Below are positions 44,051 to 56,814 of a DNA stretch of 64,000 nt, in pieces. Positions within the stretch are counted from its first letter, which is position 1; the number at the start of each line of letters is the position of its first letter. The notes beneath the pieces are model-generated. The model worked only from the letters and a program-made list of their open reading frames with translations. It did no database searches and was not told the origin of the DNA. Source of the stretch: Nectonema munidae (taxonomy: Eukaryota; Nematomorpha; Nectonematoida; Nectonematidae); the NCBI GenBank assembly GCA_030549495.1, contig JAUIRK010000931.1:310001-374000 (forward strand), in the 5' to 3' direction. A program made the position numbers and the translations under genes.

Positions 44051-45470
44051 TTTGCGGTTTACTTCTGAAAATTGTCTCCAAAAACATTCCTTCACATTTT
44101 ACATAAAATTTATATTTTATACCAAATCAATCATGTTGTTTCATTTCTGGACTCATTTTTTACATTTAGGATGTGAAAATACCTATAAGTGTTAATCAAA
44201 TTTGCGGTTTACTTCTGAAAATTGTCTCCAAAAACATTCCTTCCCATTTTACATAAAATATATGTGTTATACTAAATCGGCCATGCTGGTTTCATTTCTG
44301 GACTCATTTTTTTACGTTTAGTATCTGAAAATACCTATAAGTGTTAATCAAATTTGCGGTTTACTTCTAAAAATTGTCTCCAAATACATTCATTCAAATT
44401 TTACAATAAAATATATGTTTTTATACCAAATCAACCATGCTGTTTTCATTTCTGAACTCATTTTTCACATTTAGAGGTTTTAAAATATCTGTCCATGTCA
44501 ATCAAATTTGCGGTTTACTTCTAAGAGCTATCTCCAAAAATATTCTCTCAATTTTACATGAAATATATCTTTTTATACCAAATCAATCATGCTGTTTTCA
44601 TTTCTGAACTCATTTTTAACATTTAGGATGTAAAAACACTGATATGTGTTAATGAAATTTGAGGTTTACTTCTAAAAATTGTCTCCAAAAACATCCATTC
44701 AAATTTTACAATTTGAGTAAAATTAAAATATTTGAGTAATATGTTTTATACCAAATCAACCATGCTAGTTTCATTTATGGACTCAATTTTTGCAGTTTGA
44801 ATTTGAAAATACCTATAAGTATCAATCAAATTTGCGTTTAGTTCTAAAATTTGTTTTCAAAAATATTGATTCAAATTTTATATGAAATATATGTTTTTAT
44901 AGCAAATAGATCAGGATGATTTCATTTCTGAACACAGTTTTCGCATTTAGAGGTTTTACTGCTAGTGTCAATCAAATTTGCGGTTTATGTCTGAAAACTA
45001 TATCCCAAAATATTCTCTCTAATTTTACATGAAATATATGTTTTTATACCAATTCGACCATGATAATTTTTATTTCTGAAATAATTTTTTGCATTTAGAG
45101 GTTTTAAATGTCTGAAAGTATCAATCAAATGTTCGATTTACGTCTAATGTCTAGAGAAATATTTTTCAAATTTAAATAAAATATCTGTTTTTATGCCAAA
45201 TGGAAGATGCTGGTTTCATTTTTGGACTCAGTTTTGGCATTTATGATTTTAAAATATCTGAAAGCTTGAATCAGATTTGCGGTTTACTTCTAGAAACTGT
45301 CTTAAAAAATATTTTTTTAAAAAATAAAATATCTGTTTTATACCAAATCGACTATGCTTATTTTATTTCTGTACTGGATTTTGGATAATACTGTTAAAAA
45401 ATATCTCGAAGTGGCAATTGAATTAGTAATGTATGCCTGAAAATCAGTTCTGTAAAAAATGTTCAAAAAA
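44050..45470 (-). repeat. Satellite array B in copy 2
   Basis: About nine units, reverse of those in copy 1, marked by AATCAAATTTGCGGTTTACT. Units farthest from the left end are the most diverged, as in copy 1. Confidence 0.87.
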
Positions 45471-45789
45471 TGGCTGCATATTAGATATATAGTAAAAATA
45501 TACTTTATTTTTTTGTATATTTTGGCTGATAATACTTTCTACAATCATCTTGAGTATGAAATATTTATTAAAAAAACAAACAAAACGTATTATAAAATCT
45601 TTTGAAGATTTGTATGAGAGAAGGAACCAAGTTAAAAACTAATTTAAAAGAGAACATGTGATCAAAACAAATAATTAAAAAAAATATGTATCTTGATTAG
45701 ATGGAAGATCTACCATGTTCTAATGAACTAGGAAATGGTTTAATTATATAATAGATGCTTCAAAAAGATTTTGACTGTGAAAAAGAATA

Positions 45790-46765
45790 TGATAGCTAAT
45801 TTTAAAAAGAAACTTTTTATCTAAGTAATAATATAAAGTTTTTTACACATATATACTCATTTTTAAGCATGCGTAATTCAGTGGTGATATTCATTTTTTT
45901 ATGAAAATTAATCAAAAATGTCAAAAAATTGATTTATCCCAAAAAGAAAGGATCAGTCACGGTTTTTTGAATTAGAGAATTACGTTTAATAGAAAGTATA
46001 GGGAGATGATGAAGTTTACCGTGTATGGCATTTTAGACACATACACCCTTTTAAGTAGGCTGTGTTTACTGGTTATATTCCTTTTTTTTATATAAAAAAT
46101 TAGTCAAACATGACAAAATAATTTAAATATGACAGCCCATGTCAAAATTAAAATTTTTATTAATATGTAGAATTTAATGGTGGTGTCATTTTTTATGAAA
46201 TCAATAAAATCTGTCAAAAAATCGATAATTCACTCAAAATATTTCATTCTACAGTAACTTATGTAAATCGATAGGACTCCATCTTTTTGGCTACGAATTG
46301 GTTATCGGCTCGTAGTCTCCACGTCATATTATAATTTATAGCATGTAATTTTGCTATTCATTCTATGATGATCCTTTCTTGGTAGCTCTTTTTTCATTAA
46401 AAATTTATATTCTTCAATGTGTGTTCGAAAATTTTTTTATAAGGATAAAATTATTTTTTTCCTCTCTCAAAGCATTCTTATTAAAGAAATCTTCTTGATG
46501 ATCTTACACTTTTTTTATCACTATCGTGTATTTTATTTTCAGACCTGAATATTTGTCAACCAATCTCATTTCAAAGGTTTTTTTCTGATGAATCATTCGT
46601 GATGTTCATTGTTCAATTACAAAAAGTTGTCCACGTTCTTCATCTAAAAAATTATTTCTTTGACGCAAAAGGAAAAAGATGGACTAATTCAATTTAAATT
46701 AAAAATATCTTGATAGTGACTAAATTCTCACATATTAGCATCTGTGCCATTTATGTGTAAAAAAT
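45790..46765 (+). repeat. Inverted core segment of copy 2
   Basis: This block (CATTCTACAGTAACTTATGT, GTTATCGGCTCGTAGTCTCC, CTTGATAGTGACTAAATTCT) reads in the same direction as copy 1 (38.3-39.1 kb), although the arrays and ends around it are reversed. It includes array A units in + orientation near 45830-45940. The adjoining stretch equal to copy 1 39125-39235 is missing. Confidence 0.78.
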
Positions 46766-46789
46766 TTTTTTATAATTATTTGGATAAAA

Positions 46790-48065
46790 AGTTATGTTTT
46801 GAGATGAGCTGTCATATGTAAATCACTTTTTTGACAGGTTTGAATGATTTTTATAAAAAAAATAAATATCACCACTGAATTCAGCATGCTTGAAAATGGA
46901 TGTGTAAAAACATTATATAATTATTTAGATTAAAAGCTTCTTTTTGAGATGAGCTGTCGCATTTCGATCAAACTTTTGACAGTTTGATTGATTTTCATAG
47001 AAAATGAATATCACCACTGAATTCAACATATTTGAAAATGGGTATAAATGTGTAAAAAACTTTATATAATTATTTAGATAAAAAGTTTCTTTTTGAGATG
47101 AGCTGTCACATTTAGATCAATTTTTAGACAGGTTTGATTAATTTTCATAAAAAATGAATATCACCACTGAATTCAGCATACTTGAAAATGGGTATACATG
47201 TGTAAAAAACTTTATATACTTATTTAGATAAAAAGTTCCTTTTTGAGATGAGATGTCACATTTAGATACATTATTTGACAGGTTTGATTTATTTTCATAA
47301 AAAATGAATATCACCACTGAATTCAGCATATTTGAAAATGGGTATACAGGTGTAAAAAACTTTATATAATTATTTACCTTTTTCAGATGAGCTGTCACAT
47401 TTAGATCAATTTTATGACAGGTTTGAATGATTTTCATAAAAAATGAATATCACCGCTAAATTCAGCATATTTGAAAATGGGTATACATGTGTAAAAAACT
47501 TTATATAATTATTTAGATAAAAAGTTCCTTTTTGAGATGAGCTGTCACATTTAGATCAATTTTTTGACAGGTTTGATTGATTTTCATAAAAAAATAAATA
47601 ACACTGCTGAATTCAGCATATTTGAAAATAGGTATACATGTGTAAAAAACTTTATATACTTATTTAGATAAAAAGTTTCTTTTTGAGATGGGCTGTTACA
47701 TTTAGATTAATTTTTTGACACGTTTGATTGTTTTTCATAAAAAATGAATATCACCACTGAATTCAGCATATTTGAAAATGGGTATACATATGTAAAAACT
47801 TTATATAATTATTTAGATAAAAACTTCCTTTTTGATATGAGCTCTCACATTTCGATCAATTTTTTGACAGGTTTAATTGATTTTCATAAAAAATGAATAT
47901 CACCACTGAATTCAGCATATTTGAAAATGGGTATACATGTGTAAAAAACTTTATATAATTATTTAAATAAAAAGTTCCTTTTTGAGATGAGCTGTCAAAT
48001 ATAAATCAATTTTTTGACAGCTTTGATTGATTTTCATAAAAATGGACATCACGACTGAATTTAGC
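46790..48065 (-). repeat. Satellite array A in copy 2
   Basis: Marker ATCACCACTGAATTCAG or variants near 46868, 47007, 47158, 47307, 47448, 47600, 47748, 47897 and 48046: nine units of about 140-152 bases, in reverse orientation to copy 1. Confidence 0.9.
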
Positions 48066-48192
48066 ATAGTTGAAATATATATGTTACATTAAAAATATTT
48101 ATAAAAACTTATTAATATCTGAGAAAAATAGGGGGCACTTTACGCCTCCAGCACTTGAGCGGACAAATTTTGCCCAGCACTAATAGGGTTAA

Positions 48193-49858
48193 GCTAATGT
48201 CTCCCCCAATTGAAAAGTTTTACTAATCGATTGTTTCTAATTTTTTGAAACCAGCTATAACTCTTTCAAATAGACATGCTTCCAAAACAGATCCAGATAA
48301 TTTTTTTATTAACCAAAGATATGATAACTATATTCGGCTGAATTGTAACCATCATATTGCGGTCCATCTTCCTATTATTTTGTCAATTAATTTGGATCGT
48401 TCACAAAAGAAAACCTATCGTACAGTATTTAATAGTAATATTTTTATTGAACTTGCCAATAGCACTAACTGGGTGAATAGTTCAAAAGTCAATTCTAACG
48501 CAAAAACTTTCTCCTCTTTTTCACTAAGACAATAAGCAACATTATAAATAGGTCTATGAAAACACTCTTTAATGTAAAATTATGATTTAGGTACAAGTAA
48601 TAGCCTTGGATCACTAATGAGATTTTAAACATGATCAAACTTAGAGATACATGGTTTAAAAAAGTGAAAAAAGGAAAAATCAATTGTGATCTGAATGGAA
48701 GATATGTTTTTTGAGAAACAAAATTAAATATAAAGTACATGACCTAAAGCGTGCAAATTACTTTGATTTTATTTCCCAATTGCAAATCTACTAAAGATTA
48801 TTGGTCCAACATAAATTCCATTATCAAAGGAAGTAAAAATTATTAAGTTATTTTATATCAAAACGGGATAAAAATTGATGATAATTTTCGGATTTCACAG
48901 AAATTTATCAAATATTTTATATCTTGCCTTCATAACACTTATCATCATCTAAGACTGCTCTCAGTAAGTCTGATAATCAGCATTCTCAAAATGGAATATT
49001 TTCTTTTAAACTTACAAATCCTTGTCAAATTTTCTCCATTTTTGGGCGATGAAGAATAATAGCTGCGAAGATATATTTATGTATTTCTATTAATCATATT
49101 AAATTGATCAATCATCTCGTCTTCTATCAAATTGCGGAAGGCATATCTCCGTTTTTCTACATGAATATATCCGAAGAACCACAAAGTTCCCAATGTAGTT
49201 CCTGTTTTGAAAAAAACAAAGATTCTTAAATCTTAAATTATAGACCTATAGTATTTCTTCAATTCCCATATTATCAAAATTTTTTGAAAAGTTTCTAATT
49301 TCAATCTAAATAAACAATCTGCAATTTGGTTTTCGTAAAAAATATTCAACTGAGTTATTGGACTCTTACTTGATAAATGGGATCGTTGATCTCCTTGAAA
49401 TAAATAGGATGTTGTGCTTCTATTCTTTTATTTATCAAACCGTTTGATACGGTTAATTACTGGGTTTTGTTTGATAAATTCTCTAGTTTGGGTTTTATTG
49501 ACTACTTTTTAAACCTTATGTCTTCACCAGAAATCAGAAAACTTATGTGAATTTTGTTCTATCAGATCCATTAGACATAATGTCGGGCATCCCTCAAGAT
49601 TCTGTGTTTGGCCCTTTGCTTTTAAACATTTATATAAATGACATATTTTCAACCTTCAAATCTTTTGAAGTCGTAATTTATGCTGATGATATTTATGCTT
49701 TTGGCCATGTCTCTAAATTAAATCATGATACTTTATCAAAGTATGATATATTGAAAGAAAATTTGAGCTTATTGGATAAATTGTGTTCTATCAAAAAATT
49801 TACCTTACAGAATGTTCACCTGACCTTAACGACGAATATTGAAAATTCACATGATTGA
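48193..49858 (+). mobile_element. LINE, 3' part: endonuclease end and reverse transcriptase
   Basis: Continues the LINE cut by copy 2. NFLKPAITLSNRHASKTDPD then NFFIN fits the endonuclease 'ITRPTR..LIDNIFTN' block at about 48230-48310. GFRKKYSTELLDSYLINGIV near 49330 and, at 49547-49858, MSGIPQDSVFGPLLLNIYIN then VVIYADDIYAFGHVSKLN are reverse-transcriptase motifs, with the YADD catalytic box. Stops and frame changes between the blocks make it a relic. No 3' tail was recognised. Confidence 0.78.
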
Positions 49859-50366
49859 CCGCTATAGGCAGGTTTTTATTTGAGCTTCGAAAATTAAATT
49901 TATATGTTAAATAGTTAGGCATTATTAAGAAGTGAATGCTTAAACATTTTTTACAAAATTTGTGACTTTTTTCTTAAGCAACTAAATTAGTTTATTAGCT
50001 TATTGAGATGTAATTAATGAAAACTTTTTTATAAGTTAACTCAGAAATACTTTGGATTAATTTTTATATCTAACATAGTTCTAAAAATAAAAATTTATTT
50101 TGCAATATTTTTTTGATACTTTTTTATTCCATTAAACTAAGCATATTTAATTTCACCCACCTAAAAATATCAAAAAATAATCTTTTATAGTAAGAAAATG
50201 TTTTTTTCTAAAGATAAATATTCTATTTATAAATGTATTTTCTACTATAATTATTTAATATTTTTCATAAAAGTAACCTAATGCAGGAATAAATCTTTTA
50301 TTTTTTAAATGGTGTTATTTGTGAAATCTTTAAGTGGACCTAGATTTTTGGGACCTAGAATCCTAC
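49859..50366. other. AT-rich spacer or Helitron interior
   Basis: No coding signal. It may be the body of the short Helitron whose 3' end follows; no 5' TC terminus could be fixed. Confidence 0.35.
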
Positions 50367-50406
50367 GTCTCGAGCGAAGCGAGAGACAAACACCGGGCCG
50401 GCTAGT
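50367..50406 (+). mobile_element. Helitron-like 3' terminus
   Basis: A hairpin-forming GTCTCGAGCGAAGCGAGAGA stretch is followed by CACCGGGCCGGCTAG and then T. A stem-loop shortly before a terminal CTAG inserted next to T is the Helitron 3' signature, and 'GCGAAGCGAG..CCGGCTAGT' endings are common in arthropod Helitrons. It is a GC-rich island in AT-rich DNA. Only this end is seen. Confidence 0.55.
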
Positions 50407-52829
50407 CAACTAATAAAAATAGTTAAAATATGTTAAGAATTTTATAGTTGAATATTTTATTCCAGGATTCATCTCAGTAATTTTTTAGGGATATTTAAAA
50501 AAAACTGAAATTTAAAATATTTGATTGGTTTTTCCATTTTAAACTAAAATATTTCCCACTTTATAGGTAGGAAATTTATATTTCGTGACATTTCTTAAAA
50601 TTGATAGTTTTATCTTTTACTGTTTTCGATGTAATGAATGACACATTCATCCCATAATTAAGAATCTGCCAATTGAGATCAAAACTTTATATATTCAGTA
50701 AAATTTTGTTCATCTTTAGAAAATCCATAACATAGCCCCTATATTAGATCCCTATTTATTTTAAACTTTATGTTAATTAAATTTTGAATGATGATAAAAT
50801 TGTCTCCATAAATATTCAAATTTAAAAAAAATATATTTTTACTCATTAACCGCTAATTTTATTTTCCAAATGATTTTTTACAATTAGAATGTAAAATGTC
50901 TCAGCATATGAATGAAGAAAGATAAGAAAACTATTTTTGGCTTTTTATACACTGAACTTCCAACTTATCTTTATCACAAAATTTTCACATCTCTCCTTGC
51001 TCTCCTTTATATATTTTTCCATGCCATTCTAAAAAAGGTATATAATCTCTGTTAAAATTTTGAATATAATGATAAGATTTTGTATTAATTTAGTATATTA
51101 AAAAATCATTGAACACTCTATTCATCAAAATGAAAATTATATCAATTTTAAAATAAAATTCTTAATTTACCTCTAGCTAACTCATAACCTAGTTTTTAGA
51201 TAGTTGTGTACTGAAAGAGGAGAAATTCTCTCCCTGTATCTCGTTTATACCCACTGTTACTTCATCCAAAAATAAATTTATTCAGGTACCCGCTAAATCC
51301 ACGATAACTTCGATTTAAATATGTAAAATTTGTTAATAATTTTCGCTTTCAGTGATTGATATATTTTTGACATGAAATAAAAAAATAAACATACCTAAAA
51401 TGTCAATCTTAATTCAAAGAGAACGCTTCAAAAATGCTTATTTTTCATTTACTATTTCACTAGCTAGGCTAAAAATTTTTAACTGGATGTACCGTCGGCC
51501 ATGATGGTTTTTTTAAAACTATTATACCTGCATTGAATGTTTTCCTTCGCCCACATTCCTGCCCCTTTAAAAAGTTGTATTTGGGTACCCGATTGCAGAT
51601 GCCTGAATACACCCCTTCGTGTAGGATTCTGTTAAATACACTAGAAGATTTTCGATGCTATATAAATGTGATAAAAGTATGATATCAAAATTTTGTACGA
51701 TTTCCATTACGATGCCGATTTCTAAAAAATTCAATTCCAATCCTATTTCTTCCTGATTAAAAAAAAATTAGTTTTGAAAAATCAGGCATACTTAGCTCAT
51801 TCTGTATTTATTCAATAGTATTTGTTTATCAAAGAGAAGTGTTACACTTTAGGTTTTAAAATATGGTATATTTCTTTAGCTTAGAGTTGGGATTAGGAAG
51901 TTTTTTTCATATTAAAGTTTTGAGTTCTGGTGAGCATGATGTCAAATATTTATAATTTTGTAAAAGGAGCTTTTTATATATAGTTCTTAGAAGAATTTCG
52001 ATTAAAATTTTCAGTAGATTTGTTTTAGGAAAAAATTTGTCATCTCGAAAAATAGTCTACTCTATGGTTTTGTGAATTGCTAAAATTTAAATTTAAATAC
52101 TTATGACACCAAGAATTATGCAAATCTTTAGAAGGAAACTTTTTAAAATGTTAAATAATTTAAAATTCAAACAACTAAAAACTAAAGTTTCATTTGTCTT
52201 GATTTGCAAAAATAAAAAGTATCTTTTCTATTTTAAATAGTAGTGTAGAAGTAGCTCTTTAAAATATCATCATTTTATTAAAAGAAATTCTTTGCAAATT
52301 CAAAACAATTAAATTTTCATTTCCCAGAAAAATTTGAATGCTATCATATGTAACTTGAAATGTTGAAATGTTTTAGATTTTAAATCCCTATTCAAACTTT
52401 CAGAGCCCTTATCCATTTCGAGGAATCAGAATTAAAGAATCGAAAAGGGTGGGGATTTTTTCGATACGACTACGATTATTATTGTCCCATCACTCATACT
52501 AGTTTACAATGAAAAACACCTATATTTGAAATTTTGAATAAGTATTGTCATTTCTTGGTAGCCAATGTCTATCAAAATTTTGATGATAAGACCGTCAGAA
52601 AAAAATTACTGAACTTTTAAAATGAAATATATTTTTTATAATAAATCAAGCATGCTGATTACATTCTTGAAATTTTTCCTACAATTTGGATACAAATATT
52701 TTTTATTATAAATTTTAACTTTGTCTTGATTTATTTTGCTAAATAATCATTAAAGGTTTTAATCTCTGGATGTCACTATTTGGTACTCATTTATGTAAGT
52801 CTGATTGTATTATAAGATTTAACTAAAAT
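50407..52829. other. AT-rich spacer with old array B scraps
   Basis: No gene seen. 50578-50710 resembles the element tail (TTCGTGACATTTCTTAAAAT, ATGAATGACACATTCAT). 52505-52700 resembles an array B unit (CAATGTCTATCAAAATTTTG, AATCAAGCATGCTGATT). Both are far more diverged than copies 1-3. Confidence 0.5.
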
Positions 52830-52833
52830 CTAA

Positions 52834-55140
52834 CCCTATTAGTGCTGGGCAAAATTTGTCCGCTCAAGTGCTGGGGGGGGGGGGGCGTAAAGTGCCCCCA
52901 GTATTTTTCTCAGATATTAATAAGTTTTTATAAATATTTTTAATGTTACATTTATATTTCAACTATACTGAATTCAGTGGTGATGTCCATTTTTTTTTAT
53001 CAAAATCAATCAAACATATCAAAAAATTGATTTATATTTGACAGCTCATCTCAAAAAGGAACTTTTTATTTAAATAATTATATAAAGTTTTTTACACGTG
53101 TATACCCATTTTCAAATATGCTAAATTCAGTGGTGATATTCATTTTTTATGAAAATCAATCAAACCTGTCAAAAAATTGATCTAAATGTGACAGCTCATC
53201 TCAAAAAGGAACTTTTTATCTAAATAATTATATAAAGTTTTTTACACATGTATACCCATTTTCAAATATGCTGAATTCAGTGGTGATATTCATTTTTTAT
53301 GAAAATCAATCAAACTGTCAAAAATTGATCTAAATGTGATAGCTCATCTCAAAAAGAAGTTTTTATCTAAATAATTATATAATGTTTTTTACACATATAT
53401 ACCCATTTTCAAGTATTCTGAATTCAGTGGTGATATTCATTTTTTCCTCTCTCAAAGCATTCTGATTAGAGAATCTTCTTGTTGATCTTAGACATTTATC
53501 AGTATCGTGTATTTTATTATCAGGCCTGAATATTTGTCAACCAATCTCATTTCAAAGGTTTTTTTCTAATGAATCATTCGTGATGTTCATTGTTCAATTA
53601 CAAAAAGTTGTCCACGTTCTTCATTTAAAAAATTATCTCTTTGACGCAAAAGGAAAAATATGGACAAATTCAATTTAAATTAAAAATATCTTGATAGTGA
53701 CTAAATTCTCACGTATTGGCATCTGTGCCATTTTTGATATATCTGACCTATTCTAAATTTTCAGATTTCCTACCCATCTTATCTAAATGATAAGCTATAG
53801 ATTTAAATGTTTTTCATTTGTAAAAGAGAAACTTATTTTTCACAGTCAAAATCTTTTTTGAAACACCTAATATTATATAATTAAACCACTTCCTAGTTCA
53901 TTAGAACATGGTAGATCTTCCATTTAGTCAAGATACATATTTTTTTTTTAATTATTTGTTTTGATCACATGTTCTCTTTTCAATTAGTTTTCAACTTGGT
54001 TCCTTCTCTCATACAAATTTTCAAAAGATTTTATAATACGTTTTGTTTTTTTTAAATAAATATTTCATACTCAAGATGATTGTAGAAAGTATTATCAGCC
54101 AAAATATACAAAAAAATACTATATTTTTACTATATACCTAATATGCAGCCATTTTTTGAACATTTTTTACAGAACTGATTTTCAGGCATACATTACTAAT
54201 TCAATTGCCACTTCGAGACTTTCAGACATTTAAAACCTCTAAATGCAAAAAATGATTTCAGAAATAAAAATTATCATGGTCGAAGTGGTATAAAAAGATA
54301 TATTTCATGTAAAATTAAGGAGAATATTTTGGAATATAGTTTTCAGACATAAACCTTTGGAATATAGTTTTCAGACATAAACCATAAATTTGATTGACAC
54401 TAGCAGTAAAACCTCTAAATGAGAAAACTGTGTTCAGAAATGAAATCATCATGATCTATTTGCTATAAAAACATATATTTCATGTAAAATTTGAATCAAT
54501 ATTTTTGGAAACAAATTTTAGAACTAAACGCAATTTGATTGATACTTATTGGTCTTTTCAAATTCAAACTGCAAAAATTGAGTCCATAAATGAAACTAGC
54601 ATGGTTGATTTGGTATAAAAACATATATTTAATTGTAAAATTTGAATGAATGTTTTTGGAGACAATTTTTAGAAGTAAACCGCAAATTTGATTAACCCGT
54701 ATAGTTATTTTCACATCCTAAATGTAAAAAATGAGTTCAGAAATGAAAACAGCATGATTGATTTGGTATAAAAAGATATATTTCATGTAAAATTGAGAGA
54801 ATATTTTTGGAGATAGCTTTTAGAAGTAAACTGCAAATTTGATTGACATTGACAGATATTTTAAAACCTCTAAATGTGAAAAATGAGTCCAGAAATGAAA
54901 CCAGCATGGCCGATTTAGTATAACACATATATTTTATGTAAAATGTGAAGGAATGTTTTTGGAGACAATTTTCAGAAGTAAGCCGCAAATTTGATTAATA
55001 TTTATAGGTATTTTCAAATCCTAAATGTAAAAAATGAGTCCAGAAATGAAAACAACATGATCGATTTGGTATAAAACATATATTTTATGTAAAATGTGAA
55101 GGAATGTTTTTGGAGACAATTTTCAGAAGTAAACCGCAAA
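52834..55140 (+). mobile_element. Satellite-bearing TTAA element, copy 3 (right end missing)
   Basis: Starts CCCTATTAGTGCTGGGCAAA after CTAA (a decayed TTAA). A G-run/C-run hairpin lies at 52870-52905, array A (four units) at about 52930-53440, a shortened core at 53440-54190 and array B (about six units) to 55140. Same orientation as copy 1. The tail and right inverted repeat are missing; the sequence passes straight into the segment at 55141-55327. Confidence 0.8.
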
Positions 55141-55327
55141 TTAAGTTAAGTGCTAAGCCGCCTTCTTCTCTTACTTGCTACACCTTTGTAAAAGGGTCGA
55201 TTTTTAGGCTATTTTTGCTCTTGTTTGGAAAAAGCTGTGCAACGCTGGATTACATTTATGTTAACCATCCTTTCTCTCACAACTTATTAGTTTTGTGCCG
55301 GTGCCATTGTTGTAATCGCTTGTTAAC
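55141..55327 (+). repeat. Segment beside copy 3, also carried inside copy 2
   Basis: Begins TTAAGTTAAG and ends GTTAAC. Nearly identical in reverse to 43880-44050. The DNA beyond its right edge differs from copy 2, so the edge is sharp at GTTAAC. A frame runs through it (SSLTCYTFVKGSIFRLFLLL) but no domain is recognised. It may be host DNA upstream of the FRMD6-like gene or a separate short TTAA element. Confidence 0.75.
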
Positions 55328-56655
55328 AATATGCAAGAATACTTTTAGCTAGCGCGTTGTGCAAGTTGGATTGCGTATTGAAGCCAGAGTTGACATGCAC
55401 AAAGTTTAATGATACGTGTTCCTTAGATAAGCGATCTACTTGCGTTTATTCTAGTCATATGTAATTAAGCCCTTACAATTGTGTTTACATTGCACAGACA
55501 ACATACTAAGTATTTCAATAATATATGCTTTCGTGTGTTTACACCATGCAGTGATGATGATTCTTCCATTGTTCTATAAACTTTTCCATCTTTTTGTAAG
55601 TTTTTGCAAATTGCTTCTGTTTACATTTGACCCCCAACGATATCTCTTTTTTCTTACTCACTAAGAATTGATGATATAATATTGTAACGTATGAGAAGTT
55701 AAGATTTAATTCATTTTCAGCCCATCAACTAAATTTATCAAAATTTTCACTATATTTTTGGTCCCTTACATTAATAATTTTAAACACGTGTATAAATCTT
55801 ATCAGGAAGTTCTTCAAAACTACAAAAAGCGAAGATATTTAAAAAATTCTTGTTATTTCATGCATGTGATTATATATTCAAAAGGGAAGAAATGCTATCA
55901 ACTAGCAAGGATGTTATGGCTATTTTAAGTATATGTGTGCATATTCTGTACAATTTCGCAAAATCACTATCTTTTATGTCTTATTTTTTTCATTTACATT
56001 TCAAAACTTTATGCATATATTTTTATTTGTTATATAAGTGGTAAAAATCGGATGGTTTCCTAATCCATATCTTGTGTAAAGATTGTGTGAAGTTTCACTG
56101 CTTCTTTTTTGCTGTGAGAGGTTTTAGACAAAAATCGCTAAGAACTAAAATAAGCGTTGATTGCAACTTCAACTATTTTTCGTGCTGATTATATGTAATA
56201 CGATTATATACCTAAATTCCCTTTTTTCTTTATCTTTGAGTTTTTCTAGAAAAAATCTTTATTTATGAGTGAATCTTATATTATAGTTTTGCTCTATAAT
56301 AAGGTTTCTTGTTTGTGTTTTTTGTTTTGCATGCAAAAATGATTGAAAAAGATGTAAGCATATGATGATAAAAAATGCTTCAAAGTGTCCTGCAATTCAT
56401 TTATTTAAAAACTCCAAAGTTATTGCTTAGTTAAGCTATTGTAGAATTACCTCCACTTTTCGAGTGTGACAAATTGCAATGTGATAAAAAATTTGGCATC
56501 TGTGTCTTGTATAAATTTGCGTATTTTGAATCTCCTCTACGCTTCTCAATAACAACAAATTAATTATATACTTGTAATATTCTTTTTTAATTTTTAGGAG
56601 CTGTGACTCGCATTCATGTATTCTAAAGTAGTTCAATGAGTCTTCTCATCTTTAC
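55328..56655. other. Upstream region of the FRMD6-like gene
   Basis: No repeat recognised. An acceptor-like TTTTTAATTTTTAG at 56585-56598 precedes the ATG by 57 bases, so the first coding exon may begin as a spliced 5' UTR exon at 56599. No TATA-type promoter can be assigned. Confidence 0.4.
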
Positions 56656-56814
56656 ATGAGCATTCGTCTGAGCAATCATTTTTCAAGTTCCTTTTCTTCC
56701 TCGCACGCTTCCAGACCTTTTGCTGTGTCCGATTGCTCCATTCCACTTCCTCCAGGCAAGAAATACATCTGTGTTGAAACTCTTAACAAAAAACACGTTT
56801 TCTTCGTTATACAA
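56656..56814 (+). CDS. FRMD6: FRMD6-like first coding exon
   Basis: 53 codons from ATG, ending CAA before GTGAGA. A serine-rich leader (SNHFSSSFSSSHAS) precedes KKYICVETLNKKHVFFVIQ, which fits the first strands of a FERM F1 lobe. The start is the first ATG of the frame. Confidence 0.68.

Larger units (their letters stand above)
43448..48188 (-). mobile_element. Satellite-bearing TTAA element, copy 2 (inverted core)
   Basis: 4,741 bp, opposite in orientation to copy 1. Ends are CCCTATTAGTGCTGGAGGG on the left and, reversed, CCCTATTAGTGCTGGGCAAA on the right. The right flank is TTAA (48189-48192), the left ATAA (43444-43447). It holds array B, then a core, then array A with about nine units. 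It also has an extra segment at 43880-44050 that copy 1 lacks. The LINE reading resumes directly outside it, so its borders are certain. Confidence 0.82.

Noticed and set aside
48245-48535. 96-residue frame as a host gene
   Set aside because: It lies between LINE endonuclease and reverse-transcriptase blocks and its first part matches the LINE endonuclease.
55104-55352. 82-residue frame with a near-identical twin at 43875-44087 as a conserved small protein
   Set aside because: The twin lies inside a transposable element and the frame crosses into array B; near-identity reflects recent copying, not protein conservation.
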